From: Hyperoodon ampullatus
Taxonomy: Eukaryota > Chordata > Mammalia > Artiodactyla > Ziphiidae
Assembly: GCA_949752795.1 (NCBI GenBank)
Contig: OX457058.1
Location: forward strand, 163,373,353-163,437,352
Reading direction: 5' to 3'
DNA: 64,000 nucleotides
The translations under genes were made by a program, and so were the position numbers. Positions 38,029-50,115 of the stretch are shown in pieces. Numbering within the stretch: the first letter of the stretch is position 1; each line of letters starts with the position of its first letter. Under the pieces are notes generated by a model that had not been told where the DNA came from, searched no databases, and saw only the letters and a program-made list of their open reading frames with translations.

Positions 38029-39470
38029 CAGACTCCCGGACTTCAGACTACACTACAAAGCTACATTAATCAAGACAATATGGTACTGGCACAAAAACAG
38101 AAACATAGATCAATGGAACAAGATAGAAAGCTCAGAGATAAACTGATGCACCTAAGATCAACTAATCTATGACAAAGGAGGCAAAGATATATAATGGAGA
38201 AAAGACAGTCTCTTCAGTAAGTGGTGCTGGGAAAACTGGACAGAGACATGTAAAAGAATGAAATTAGAACACTCCCTAACACCACACACAAAAATAAACT
38301 CAAAATGGATTCGAGACCTAAATGTAAGACCGGACACTATAAAACTCTTAGAGGAAAACATAGGAAGAACACTCTTTGACATAAATCACAGAAAGATCTT
38401 TTTTGATCTACCTCCTAGAGAAATGGAAATGAAAACAAAAATAAACAAATGGGACCTAATGAAACTTCAAAGCTTTTGCACAGCAAAGGAAACCATAAAC
38501 AAGACCAAAAGACAACCCTCAGAATTGGAGAAAATATTTGCAAATGAATCAATGGACAAAGGATTAATCTCCAAAATATATATACAGCTCATGTAGCTCA
38601 ATATTAAAGAGACAAACAACCCAATCCAAAAATGGGCAGAAGACCTAAATAGACTTTGCTCCAAAGACAACATACAGATGGGCAAAAAGCACAGGAAAAG
38701 CTGCTCAACATCACTAATTATTAGAGAAATGCATATAAAAACTACAATGAGATATCACTTCACACCAGTTAGAATGGGCATCATCAGAAAATTTGCAAAC
38801 AATAAATTCTGGAGAGGGTACGGAGAAAAGGGAACCGTCTTGCATTGTTGGTGGGAATGTAAATTGATACAGCCACTATGGAGAACAGTATGGAGGTTCC
38901 TTAAAAAACTAAACATATATTTACCATATGGTCCATCAGTCCCATTACTGGACATATACCCAGAGAAAACCATAATTCAAAAAGACACATGCACCCCAAT
39001 ATTCACTGCAACACTATTTACAATAGCCAGGTCATGAAAGCTTCCTAAATGCCCATGGACAGACGAATGGATAAAGAAGATGTCGTACATATATACAATG
39101 CAATATTACTCAGCCATAAAAACGAACAGAATTGAGTCATTTGTTGAGACGTGGATGGATCTAGAGACTGTCATACAGAGTGAAGTAAGTCAAAAAGAGA
39201 AAAACAAATATTGTACATTAACACATGTATGTGGAACCTAGAAAAATGGTACAGATGAGCTGGTTTGCATGGCAGAAGTTGAGACACAGATGTAGAGAAC
39301 AGACATATGGACACCAAGGGGAGAAAACTGCAGTGGGGTGGGGATGGTGGTGTGCTGAATTGGGTGATTGGGATGGACATGTATACAGTGATGTGTATAA
39401 AATTGATGACTAATAAGAACCTGCAGTATAAAACAAACACACAAACAAACAAAACAACTAACACTAAACT

Positions 39471-40207
39471 TTCATTGAGTTATTTGTATGGAAATATGTT
39501 AATATAAATGTTTCAGACATTACATGAAATTTCTAAAAATCTTATATATTCTGCTATAATGTTATAAGTCATAATTCTACTTATTACTTTTAAATGTATA
39601 TCTCAGAAATAACTAAATTTCCTTGTCAATTGCATTATTATGAACTTTCATCAAATCTTTAAACATTGTCATTTTTAAGTCTTTTGTTATTTACAGACAG
39701 TTCTGGATGTACTCTGTTGCTTTTGCAAATATGTTCCTATAAGAGGGTTTCATCTCCAAGGTATTCATGGAAAAGACGCAGACAAGTACAGGTTTCTGGT
39801 AACTGTACTGCTGAACTGACTGAATAAGCATTTTCAGAACTCTAATGAAAAACTGATGAACTCATAAAAGTGCTAACAAAAGATCAAGATTAAAAAAATT
39901 AATTACATGGGTCTGAGTGAACTGATGAGGATGATTATAATTTTTTTGACTTTCTGTTTGAATTTAAAAAAATCCCACAAGGACTCAGAGGCAAAGAATA
40001 TACAATTCAATTTTCACTGCAAAGTAAAGGAACTGTTACAGTGGAGCATTACTGGACTGAATGTCAATATTATGACATAGTATGAATGTGTTTTGTGTTT
40101 GGTAATTTCAATCATTGTTGCTTTTGTTGTGGTCATGCATTTACAATGCTTGGTGTCAGTCTATTTATCTCTTGTAAAAATAAAATACAGTGTTTGTGTG
40201 TGTGTGG
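39471..40207 (+). pseudogene. Transduced flank with terminal-exon-like sequence
   Basis: This non-L1 segment lies between the L1 3' end and the second poly(A). A pyrimidine-rich stretch ending TTACAG (AG at 39695-39696) looks like a splice acceptor. Further on, an open frame at 39921-40085 ends in TGA, with readable stretches such as DDYNFFDFLFEFKK and the end HYWTECQYYDIV. A 3' UTR-like tail with AATAAA follows. Upstream frames need at least two shifts to stay open, so any coding content is decayed. I do not recognise the protein. The segment could be a terminal exon captured by read-through, or non-coding flank with a chance frame. Confidence 0.45.
40179..40184 (+). terminator. Polyadenylation signal of the transduced RNA
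   Basis: AATAAA lies 24 nt before the A run at 40208-40216, the normal distance between signal and cleavage site. GT-rich sequence lies between them. Confidence 0.75.
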
Positions 40208-41259
40208 AAAAAAAAAGATAGAACATATTCTAGGCCATAAAACAAGCCTCAACAAACTTAAAAGCATTTCAGTGTTACAAAGTACGTTCTCCTACCAAAG
40301 TGGAATCAAATTAGAAGCTATACAGAAAAAAGTGTTGGAAATTCAAATTACCTGGAAGTTAAATGACTCCTAAATGATCAACGGGTGGAAGAGGAACTCA
40401 CAAAAGAAATTAGAAAATAATTTTCCATGAAAGGAAATTAAAACGCTACTAACGAAGACTTTTAGAATGCAGGGATATTAGTGCTCAGAGGGAAAATTTT
40501 ATCTGCAAACACCTACATTTTAAAAGAAGACATTTCACAATAATGTAATCTAAACTTCCACCTTAATAAGCTAGAAAAAATAAGATTAAGCCAAATCCAA
40601 AAGCAAGCAAAAGTAGGAAACAGTAAAGATTAAAGATAAGTAAAATAGGGAATGGGAAACAATAAAGAAAATATAGAGAAAATCAATGAGACACATTTTC
40701 CCTTGCAGTTTGAGATGGCATCAAAATCCTTAATTTATGCTTTGTAAGTTCACAATACATGTAGGGCATGATTTTCATATTAGCAAGGCAGAGAAGAAGC
40801 AAAGCTTAGGTTATGTGTGTCCTCTGTTTAGGATATCACCAGGCTAAAATCAAGGTATCAGCTGGGAATGCGATATTGCCTGAGGCTCGGGGCTTTCTTC
40901 CAAGATTACTGTTTCTGTGCAGAATTCATTTCCTTGTAGTTTTGTGACTAAAGTTATTTTTTTGTTGGTTCTTGGCTGGGGATGCTCTTGGCTCCTAGAA
41001 GCCTCCCTCTGCTGTTTGCCACCTGGCCCCGTACTCTTACAACATGGCTCTTTACTTTCTTCCAAGCCAGTAGGAGACCAATAAAGACCTCAACTGACTA
41101 GGTTGACCCACTCAGGCTAACTTCCCTTTGGATGAACACAAATTCAACTGATCAGACATTTAACTGCATATGTGAAATTCAATTTGCCATATAACCTAAC
41201 ATAATTGTATAAGTAATAACCTCTCATATTCATAGATTTTATACATATATATATAAGAG

Positions 41260-41262
<3 letters not shown>

Positions 41263-41306
<44 letters not shown>
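41263..41306. repeat. (TA)n microsatellite
   Basis: Twenty-two uninterrupted AT units. Confidence 0.97.
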
Positions 41307-41309
<3 letters not shown>

Positions 41310-42380
41310 TGTATGTATAATAGCTGTTACCAAGTCCAACTAATAGGTTCATTTTTCTTCATGAACTCACAAAAGAGTACAAATGGAATCATCAGCCTTA
41401 TGAGTGATCAAATAATTTCTGGCAACCAAAAACTTCATACATTCAGTTGGGAGAGAAGTACTCAAATGATCTTCAGTGTGTTTATATACCAATTGAAGGA
41501 TGAATTAGCTGACATTCTCTTGCTAGCCTGTCTTAGATATGGGTAAAAAATAATGAAAAATTTTAGTTATATATTAGAAATGTAGAGCCTTTTCACATGT
41601 ATTTTATCATTTCATATTAGTTAAAATAAAGAATGTTTCCAAGCCAGTGGAAGTACTTATTTAACATTTAGATTATAATTTTTATCTATTTCTATGACAC
41701 ATTTCCTCAACATGGTCCTGGAAGTATTAACAATAAATTGCATGCTTGTTTTAAAAGCATGGAGTACACTTTCAACTTTATAATTCATTATATTATAAGG
41801 AGTAATACAGGGGGAAAATGGAGGGAAAATGGGAAAAGGAAGAAAAATAAATTAGGGAGGCAAGAGATAATAAAGAAGGTAAAATAAGGAGAAAAAGATA
41901 AAACTCAGTTCATAACTATTTAGAAATAGGTTCAAGTTTCAAGTCCCAAAGCACTCAGGATTCTTTGCTCTCAGATATGTGTGTCTACTGTGCTTTTCTC
42001 TAAAAAAGAAGCCCTGAATTCTTTCATATTTATTTTAAATTGTCTCACTTATAAGAACCATTCATTAAGGTATTGCTGACTTTTCATAATTTGCTACTAC
42101 TGACGATGATCCTAGCCAAAATATTTGAGTCACTTAAGGCTTATGTTTTCATGCCTATTTATCTTCCACATTCAGTATCCTTCTCTTGTCCTTTCCTGCT
42201 TCTGGCCTCAGATTCCCACAACACTCTAGCTACCTATCTATCTTCATTTTTAGACAGCACTGAGCAACTAGACTTTTTTCTAGTCTCAGCTTTTCTCTTC
42301 TCAATCAAAATGTGCCTGTTCTGTGGAGCTGCAGCTGAGAGCATTTTATTGTATTGCCTATTGCCCTTTGGGTGATTGGT

Positions 42381-42418
42381 AGATCAACGAAGTAGATCAG
42401 ATCAACGAAGTACAGATC
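42381..42418 (+). repeat. Two-copy tandem duplication
   Basis: AGATCAACGAAGTAGATC is followed directly by AGATCAACGAAGTACAGATC. Confidence 0.9.
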
Positions 42419-43624
42419 ATTCTGTTCTTCAGATCCTTATTGATGTAGCTCTAGCATTTCATGTTATGTTTTGAATACATTCTAGAAGATACAAACTGAG
42501 AAAATCCTTTGTACCCCAGCCCACCCACTTAAGAAGGTAGTCTTCTATGAGAGAACTGGGTAAGTTCTAGACATTTTGTGTTTACTAAAATGTAAAGAAG
42601 AAATATATATACATATACACACATGTATATATGCCTGTATATGAAATATATATAAATCCATACATGAAACATACAGCTGGATTTAATGTGACAACTTTTA
42701 AAGCTATAGATGAGAATATTTACAAAACTTAGGCATTATTTAACCAAGGGGTTATAAGATATACAAGCCTTAAAAGTTTCCATTTTGCTCAAGTGAGGTA
42801 TTTTCACTTTCTCAGGGGTAAAGAATAACTTCATAAAGGAAAAGAGAAATTGTAACAGGCTATTTGTGTATAGACAGGTACTCTACTTCCTTCTTGAGGC
42901 TCCAGGTTTCCTATCCTCAGGACAGATGTTGACCTAGTTATTGACCTTTTTTAAATTAACATAACAAGGATGGAACAAACCGTAGTCTTGTCCCACTTCA
43001 GAACCAGAAGGGCAAGCACTTCAGAACACAAGGCTGTGGACATCTACAAGGTGAGTAGATGCCCTTGGATTGCTAACAGGGAGGCTCAACCTGAGAAAGT
43101 AAATTTACAACATGGTGTTCTCTTAACACTATTTGCTTGTTGCATATAAGACCATGTTTTATCCCTTCACTTATTTCTTGGCATACAGAATGTTCAATAT
43201 GTTCTAGGCAAATTCCTTTTTGTTTCATTTTGAAATAAAGTCAACCTTAAAGAACAATTGAAAGAGCAGTACAAAAAAATCCCTTCACCTGGATTCCCCA
43301 TAGCTGAGAATTTATTTTACTTGATCCATTGAGAAGGATCCCAAAAGAGAGAGAGTAATGGGTCAATAGATCAAGTATCTATATCTATATATCAAAATAG
43401 ATACTTGTTTTTATGAAGATATACATTTATATGTCTTCAGCAAATATTAGCAAACTGAGTCCAGCAACATGTAAAGAATAATATATCACAAATCAGTGAG
43501 ATTTATCCAAGTAATATAGGGCTGGCTTAATATGCAAAAATCAGTTAATGTAATATATATTATAAATAGAATAAAAGACAAAAACCATGTGAGGATCTCC
43601 AGAGCCACAGAAAAATGTATTTGA

Positions 43625-45191
43625 GACTTCCAGGGAAGATGGCAGAAGAGTAAGACACGGAGATCACCTTCCTCCCCACAGATACATCAGAAATACAGCT
43701 ACACGTGGAGAAACTCCTACAGAACACCTACTAAACGCTGGCAGAAGACCTCAGACCTCCCAAAAGGCAAGAAACTCCCCACGTACCTGGTTAGGGCAAA
43801 GGAAAAAAGAATAAACAGAGACAAAAGAATAGGAATGGGACCTGAACCAGTGGAATGGAAGTTGTGAAGGAGGAAAGGTTTCCACACAGTAGAAGCCCCT
43901 TCATGGGCGGAGACTGTGGGTGGCAGAGGGGGAAAGCTTCCATGTCGCGGAGGAGAAAACAGCAACAGGGGTGCGGAGAGCGAAGTGGAGAGATTTCCGC
44001 ACAGAGGATCGGTGCAGACTGGCACTCAGCAGCCCGAGAGGTTTGTCTGCTCGCCCGCTGGGGTGGGCGGGGCTGAAAGCTGAGGCTCCGGTTTCTGTCA
44101 GAGCACAGGGAAAGGACTGGGGCTGGTGGCGTGAACACAGCCTGAAGGGGTTAGTGCACCAAGGCTGGCCACAAGGAAGTCCGGGAAAAAGTCTGGACCG
44201 AAGAGGGAAGAGACTTTTTCTTCCCTCTTTGTTTCCTGGTGCGCAAGGAGAAGAGATTAAGAGTTCTGTTTGAGGGAGCTCCAGAGATGGGTGCGAGCCA
44301 CGGCTGAAGGTGCGGACCCCAGATATGGGCGTGGGACACTGGGGCTGCTGCTGATGCCACCAGGAGACCTGTGTGCGAGCACAGGTCACTGTCCATGCGC
44401 CCCTTCCGGGGAGCCTGTGCAGCCCGTCACAGCCAGGGTCCTGGGATCCAGGGACAGCTTCCAGGGGACAGTGCACGGTGTGCCTCGGGCTGGTGCAACG
44501 TCGTGCCAGACTCTGCCATGCAGGCTCCCATGGCACGCCATGCCCCTCCCTCACACCCGGCCTGAGAGAGCCAGAGTCCCCAAAGTGGCTGCTCCTTTGA
44601 CCGTGTCCTGTCTGAGTGAAGAACAGATGCCCTCCAGCAGTGACCTACATGCAGAGGCGGGGACAAATCCAAAGCTGAGACACCGGAGCTGTGAGAACAA
44701 AGAAGAGAAAGGGAAATCTCTCCCAGTAGCCTCAGAAGCAGCAGATTAAAGCTCCATAATCAACTCGATGTACCCTGCATGTGTGGAATACATGAACAGA
44801 CAATGAATCATCCCAAATTGAGGAGCCGTGTGGACGAAAGGTTCTTGGTGCTGCAGCCAGGAGTCAGTACTGTGCCTCTGAGGTGGGAGAGACAACTTCA
44901 GGACACTGGTCCACAAGAGACCTCCCAGCACCACATAATATCAAATGGCAAAAATCTTACAGAGATCTCCATCTCAACACCAGCACCCAGCTTCACTCAA
45001 CGACCAGCAAGTTACAGAGCTGGACACCCTATGCCAAACAACTAGCAAGACAGGAACATAATGCCACCCATTAGCAAAGAGGCTGCCTAAAATCATAAAA
45101 AGTACACAGACACCACAAAACACACCACTAGACATGTACCTGCCCACCAGAAAGACAAGATGCAGCCTCATCCACCAGAACACAGTCACTA
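43625..45191 (+). promoter_or_regulatory. L1 5' UTR, GC-rich (inferred internal promoter)
   Basis: About 1.57 kb precedes ORF1. The first 150 bp and the last 500 bp are similar to the 5' UTR of the L1 at 1-5103. The middle (about 43770-44665) is a GC-rich, CG-containing block not seen in the other copy, with a GGGGTGGGCGGGGC motif at 44060-44073. L1 5' UTRs carry the element's own Pol II promoter; activity cannot be judged here. Confidence 0.75.
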
Positions 45192-45947
45192 GTGCCCTCC
45201 ACCAGGAAGCCTACACAAACCACTGAAACAACCTTAGCCACTGGGGACAGAAACCAAAAACAATGGGAAATACAAACCTGCAGCCTGCAAAATGGAGACC
45301 CCAAACATGGTAAGATAAGCAAAATGAGAAGACAGAAAAACACACAGCAGGAGAAGGAGCAAGATAAAAACCCACCAGACCTAACAAATGAAGAGGTAAT
45401 AGGCAGTCTACCTGAAAAAGAATTCAGAATAATGATGGTAAAGATGATCCAAGATTCTATTTCCCAGATCCAAAATCTTGGAAACAGAATAGACAAAATG
45501 CAAGAAACAGTTAACAAGGACCTAGAAGAACTAAAGATGAAGCAAGCAACGATTAGAAACACAATAAATGAAATGAAAAATACTCTAGATGGGATCAATA
45601 GCAGAATAACTGAGGCAGAAGAACGGATAAGTGACCCGGAAGATAAAATAGTGGAAATAGCTACTTCAGAGCAGAAGAAAAAAAAAAGAATGAAAAGAAC
45701 TGAAGACAGTCTCAGAGACCTCTGGGACAACATTAAATGCACCAACATTCGAATTATAGGGGTTCCAGAAGAAGAAGAGAAAAAGAAAGGGACTGAGAAA
45801 ATATCTGAAGAGATTATAGTTGAAAACTTCACTAACAGGGGAAAGAAAATAGTCAATCAAGTCCAGGAGTCACAGAGAGTTCCCATACAGGATAAATCCA
45901 AGGAGAAATACGCCAATACACATATTAATCAAACTGTCAAAAATTAA
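45192..45947 (+). pseudogene. L1 ORF1 (RNA-binding chaperone), frameshifted
   Basis: The 251-codon frame encodes the N-terminal and coiled-coil half of ORF1p (about residues 60-160, with DLEELKMKQ and INSRITEAEERISD-type heptads), then the start of the RRM-like domain (NIRIIGVPEEEE). The normal protein is a trimeric RNA chaperone of well over 300 residues. Near 45870-45890, after QESQRVP, the frame shifts. The C-terminal domain continues in another frame to about 46238, with stops near 45980 and 46017, ending in a QQMLKELL-like terminus. The start at 45192 is the first ATG giving the N-terminal part; the family start is not conserved enough to fix it. Confidence 0.88.
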
Positions 45948-46238
45948 ATACACAGAAAACATATTAACAGCAGCAAGGGAATAACAACAAATAGCACACA
46001 AGGGGATCCCCATAAGGTAAACAGCTGATCTTTCAGCAGAAACTCTGCAATCCAGAAGGGAGTGGCAGGACATAATTAAAGTGATGAAGGAGAAAAACCT
46101 GCAACCAAGATTACTCTACCCAGCAAGGATCTCATTCAGATTTGATGGAGAAATTAAAAGGTTTACAGACAAGGGAAAGCTGCGAGAGTTCAGAACCACC
46201 AAACCAGCTTTACAACAAATGCTAAAGGAACTTCTCTA
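45948..46238 (+). pseudogene. L1 ORF1 C-terminal domain remnant
   Basis: This is out of frame with 45192-45947. Readable pieces include TADLSAETLQ, REWQDI and RISFRFDGEIK, all typical of the conserved ORF1p C-terminal domain. In-frame stops show that it is not translated as one product. Confidence 0.85.
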
Positions 46239-46296
46239 GGCAAGAAACACAAAAGAAGGAAAAGACCTACAATACCGAACCCAAAACAATTAAGAA

Positions 46297-49200
46297 AATG
46301 GGAATAAGAACATATATATCGATAATTACCTTAAATGTAAAGGGACTAAATGTTCCCACCAAAAGACACAGAGTGGCTGGATGGATACAAAAATAAGACC
46401 CATATATATGTTGTGTACAAGAGACTCACTTCAGACCTAGAGACACATACAGACTGAAAGTAAGGGGATAGAAAAAGATTTTCCAAACAAATGGAACCCA
46501 AAAGAAAGCTGGAGGAGCAATTCTCATATCAGAAAAAATAGACTTTAAAATAAAGACTATTAGAAGAGACAAAGAAGGACACTACATAATGATCAAGGGA
46601 TCGATCCAAGAAGAAGATATAACAATTGTAAATATTTATGCACCAAACATAGGAGCACCTCAATACATAAGGCAAATACTAACAGCCATAAAAGGAGAAA
46701 TCGACAGTAACACAATCATAGTAGGGGACTTTAAAACCCCACTTTCACCAATGGACAGATCATCCAAAATGAAAATAAATAAGGAAACACAAGCTTTAAA
46801 TGATACATTAAACAAGATGGACTTAATTGATATTTATAGGACATTCAATCCAAAAACAACAGAATACTTATTTTTCTCAAGTGGTCATGGAACATTCTCC
46901 AGGATAGATCATATCTTGGATCACAAATCCAGCCTTGGTAAATTTAAGAAAATTGAAATTGTATGAAGTATCTTTTCCGACCACAACACTATGAGACTAG
47001 ATACCAATTACAGGAAAAGAGCTGTAAAAAATACAAACACATGGAGGCTAAACAACACACTACTTAATAATGAAGTGATCACTGAAGAAATCAAAGAGGA
47101 AATAAAAAATTACCCAGAAACAAATGACAATGGAGACACGATGACCCAAAACCTATGGGATGCAGCGAAAGCAGTTCTAATAGGGAAGTTTATAGCAATA
47201 AAATCCCACCTTAAGAAACTGGAAACATCTCGAATAAAAAACCTAACTTTGCACCTAAAGTAATTAGAGAAAGAAGAAAAAAAAACACCCCAAAGTTAGC
47301 AGAAGGAAAGAAACCATAAAAATCAGATCAGAAATAAATGAAAAAGAAATGAAGGAAACGATAGCAAAGATCAATAAAACTAAAAGCTGGTTCTTTGAGA
47401 AGGTAAACAAAATTGATAAACCATTAGCCAGACTCATCAAGAAAAAAAGGGAGAAGACTCAAATCAATAGAATTAGAAATGAAAAAGGAGAAGTAACAAC
47501 TGACACTGCAGAAATACAAAAGATCATGAAAGATTACTACAAGCAACTCTATGCCAATAAAATGGACAATCTGGAAGAAATGGACAAATTGTTAGAAATG
47601 CACAACCTGCCAAGACTGAATCAGGAAGAAAGAGAAAATATGAACAGACCAATCACAAGCACTGAAATTGAAACTGTGATAAAAAATCTTCCAACAAACA
47701 AAAGCCCAGGACCAGATGGCTTCACAGGCGAATTCTATCAAATATTTAGAGAAGAGCTAACACATATCCTTCTCAAACTCATCCAAAATATAACAGAGGG
47801 AGGAACACTCCCAAACTCATTCTATGAGGCCACCATCACCTTGATACCAAAACTCGAAAAGGATTCCACAAACAAAGAAAAATTCAGGCCAATATCACTG
47901 ATGAACATAGATGCAAAAATCCTCAACAAAATACTAGCAAACAGAATCCAACAGCACATTAAAAGGATCATACACCATGATCAAGTGGGGTTTATTCCAG
48001 GAATGCAAGGATTCTTCAATATATGCAAATCAATCAACGTGATACACCATATTAACAAGTTGAAGGACAAAAACCATATGATCATCTCAATAGATGCAGA
48101 GAAAGCTTTCGACAAAATTCAACACCCATTTATGATAAAAACCCTGCAGAAAGTAGCCATAAAGGGAATTTTCCTCAACATAATAAAGGCTATATATGAC
48201 AAACCCACAGCCAACATTGTGCTCAATGGTGAAAAACTGAAACCATTTCCACTAAGATCAGGAACAAGACAAGGTTGCCCACTCTCACCACTTTTATTCA
48301 ACATAGATTTGGAAGTTTTAGCCACAGCAATCAGAGAAGAAAAGGAAATAAAAGGAATCCAAATAGGAAAAGAAGAAGTAAAGATATCACTGTTTGCAGA
48401 AGACATGATATTATACATAAAGGATCCTAAAGATGCTACCAGGAAACCACTAGAGCTAATCAATGAATTTGGTAAAGTAGCAGGATACAAAATTAATGCA
48501 CAGAAATGTCTGGCATTCCTATATACTAATGATGAAAAATCTGAAAGTGAAATCAAGAAAACACTCCCATTTACCATTGCAACAAAAAGAATAAAATATC
48601 TAGGAATAAAACTACCTAAGGAGACAAAAGAGCTGTATGCAGAAAATTATAAGACACTGATGGAAAAATTAAAAATGATACAAACAGATTGAGAGATATA
48701 CCATGTTCTTGGATTGGAAGAATAAAATTGTGAAAATGACTCTACTACCCAAAGCAATCTACAGATTCAATGCAATCCCTATCAAACTACCACTGGCATT
48801 TTTCACAGAACTAGAACAAAAAAATTCACAATTTGTTTGGAAACACAAAAGACCCCGAATAGCCAAAGCAATCTTGAGAACGAAAAATGGAGCTGGAGGA
48901 ATCAGGCTCCCTGACTTTAGGCTATACTACAAAGCTACAGTAATCAAGACAGTATGGTACTGGCACAAAAACAGAAAGATAGATGAATGGAACAGGATTG
49001 AAAGCCCAGAGATAAACCCACCTACATATGGTCATCTTATCTTTGGTAAAGGAGGCAGGAATGTACAGTGGGGAACGGACAGCCTCTTCAATAAGTGGTG
49101 CTGGGAAAACTGGACATGGACATGTAAAAGTATGAGATTAGATCATTCCCTAACACCATACACAAACATAATCTCAAAATGGATTAGAGACCTAAATGTA

Positions 49201-50115
49201 AGGCCAGAAACTATCAAACTCTTAGAGGAAAACATAGGCAGAACACTCTATGACATAAATCACAGCAAGATCCCTTTTGACCCACCTCTTAGAGAAATGG
49301 AAATAAAGACAAATATAAACACATGGGACCTAATGAAACTTAAAAGCTTTTGCACAACAAAGGAAACCATAATCAAGGCCAAAAGACAACCCTCAGAATG
49401 GGAGAAAATATTTGCAAATGAAGCAACTGACAAAAGTTTAATCTCCAAAATTTATAAGCAGCTCATGCAGCTCAATAGCAAAAAAAGAAACAACCCAATC
49501 CAAAAATGGGCAGAACACCTAAATAGACATTTCTCCACAGAAGATATACAGACTGCCAACAAACAAATGAAAGAATACTCAACATATTTAATCATTAGAG
49601 AAATGCAAATCAAAACTACAATGAGATATCATCTCACACCAGTCAGAATGTCCATCATCAAAAAATCTAGAAACAATAAATGCTAGAGAGGGTGTTCAAG
49701 AAAGGGAACACTCTTGCACTGCTGGTGGGAATGAGAATTGGTATAGCCACTATGGAGAATGGTATGGAGGTTCCTTACAAACCTACTAATAGAACTGCCA
49801 TATGACCCAGCAATCCCACTGCTGGGCATATACCCTGAGAAAACCATATTTCAAAAAGAGTCATGTACAAAAATGTTCATAGCAGCCCTATTTACAATAG
49901 TCCAGAGATGGAAACGCCCTAAGTATCCATCATCAGATGAATGGATAAAAAACACGTGGCATATATATACAATGGAATATTACTCAGCCATAAAAAGAAA
50001 CAAAATTGAGCTGTTTGAAATGAGGTGGATAGACCTAGAGTCTGTCATACACAGTGAAGTAAGTCAGAAACAGAAAGATAAATACCGTATGCTAACACAT
50101 ATATATGGAATTTAA
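46297..50115 (+). pseudogene. L1 ORF2 (endonuclease-reverse transcriptase), broken
   Basis: The endonuclease part begins near 46297 and has a TAA near 46393 where Gln is usual. A frame at 46589-46966 holds GDFKTP in place of the usual GDFNTP (Lys codon 46733-46735). A TGA precedes the SDHN motif, and 46991-47263 continues. The 447-codon frame 47349-48692 is the linker and RT core, with [19 protein letters not shown] and FAED (48393-48404) instead of FADD. Frame 48703-49686 follows after a shift and ends in TAG within the Cys-rich region (CWRGC-type). Frame 49759-50115 is the C-terminus. The normal enzyme nicks DNA and primes reverse transcription; this copy cannot make it. Confidence 0.92.

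Larger units (their letters stand above)
37226..40215 (+). mobile_element. Twin-primed L1 with 3' transduction
   Basis: The order is: an inverted L1 segment (37226-38025), a sense L1 segment (38026-39434), a degenerate A-rich tract (39435-39470), non-L1 sequence (39471-40207), and a second poly(A) (40208-40216). The inverted piece matches ORF2 positions aligned with 47997-48800 of the full-length copy, and the sense piece starts at the part aligned with 48900. They are therefore neighbours in the source with about 100 bp lost. AAGATAGAACATATTCTA and further matching bases at 37202-37225 recur at 40215-40238 with one mismatch. Only one TSD pair is found, outside the second poly(A), so the whole block went in at once. 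The RT FADD codons at 37616-37627 are intact in the inverted piece. Confidence 0.86.
34685..40690 (+). mobile_element. Ancient L1 split by two later L1 insertions
   Basis: Old L1 5' UTR sequence occupies 34685-35438 and continues at 35893-36700, followed by ORF1-like sequence to about 36899. Endonuclease-domain ORF2 sequence runs 36900-37225 and resumes at 40216-40690. The reading resumes exactly across both insertions. Between the ORF1-like part and the ORF2 part, at about 36899, much of ORF1 and the ORF2 start is missing, an internal deletion of the ancient copy. No frame survives. The order and orientation of all four pieces support a single element. Confidence 0.72.
40691..43434. other. 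Mostly unassigned, with one LTR-like fragment
   Basis: 40840-41080 has the wording of an antisense MaLR-type LTR middle (CACCAGGCTAAAATCAAGGTATCAG, later GCCACCTGGCCCC). A TA microsatellite lies at 41263-41306 and imperfect ATATAC repeats at 42605-42655. A short tandem duplication lies at 42381-42418. The 100-codon frame at 42073-42375 has no recognised domain. Confidence 0.45.

Noticed and set aside
41263..41306. CRISPR or satellite array
   Set aside because: Only a dinucleotide microsatellite; there are no spacers and no longer unit, and the genome is mammalian.
42073..42375. 100-codon frame as a small gene
   Set aside because: No domain, no splice or translation context, and low-complexity hydrophobic wording typical of T-rich DNA.
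43901..44554. 217-codon minus-strand frame in GC-rich DNA
   Set aside because: It lies antisense in the L1 5' UTR, where GC-rich DNA gives long frames by chance; several overlapping frames are open in both strands.
45128..45856. 242-codon minus-strand frame
   Set aside because: It is the antisense shadow of L1 ORF1; the plus frame carries the recognisable protein.
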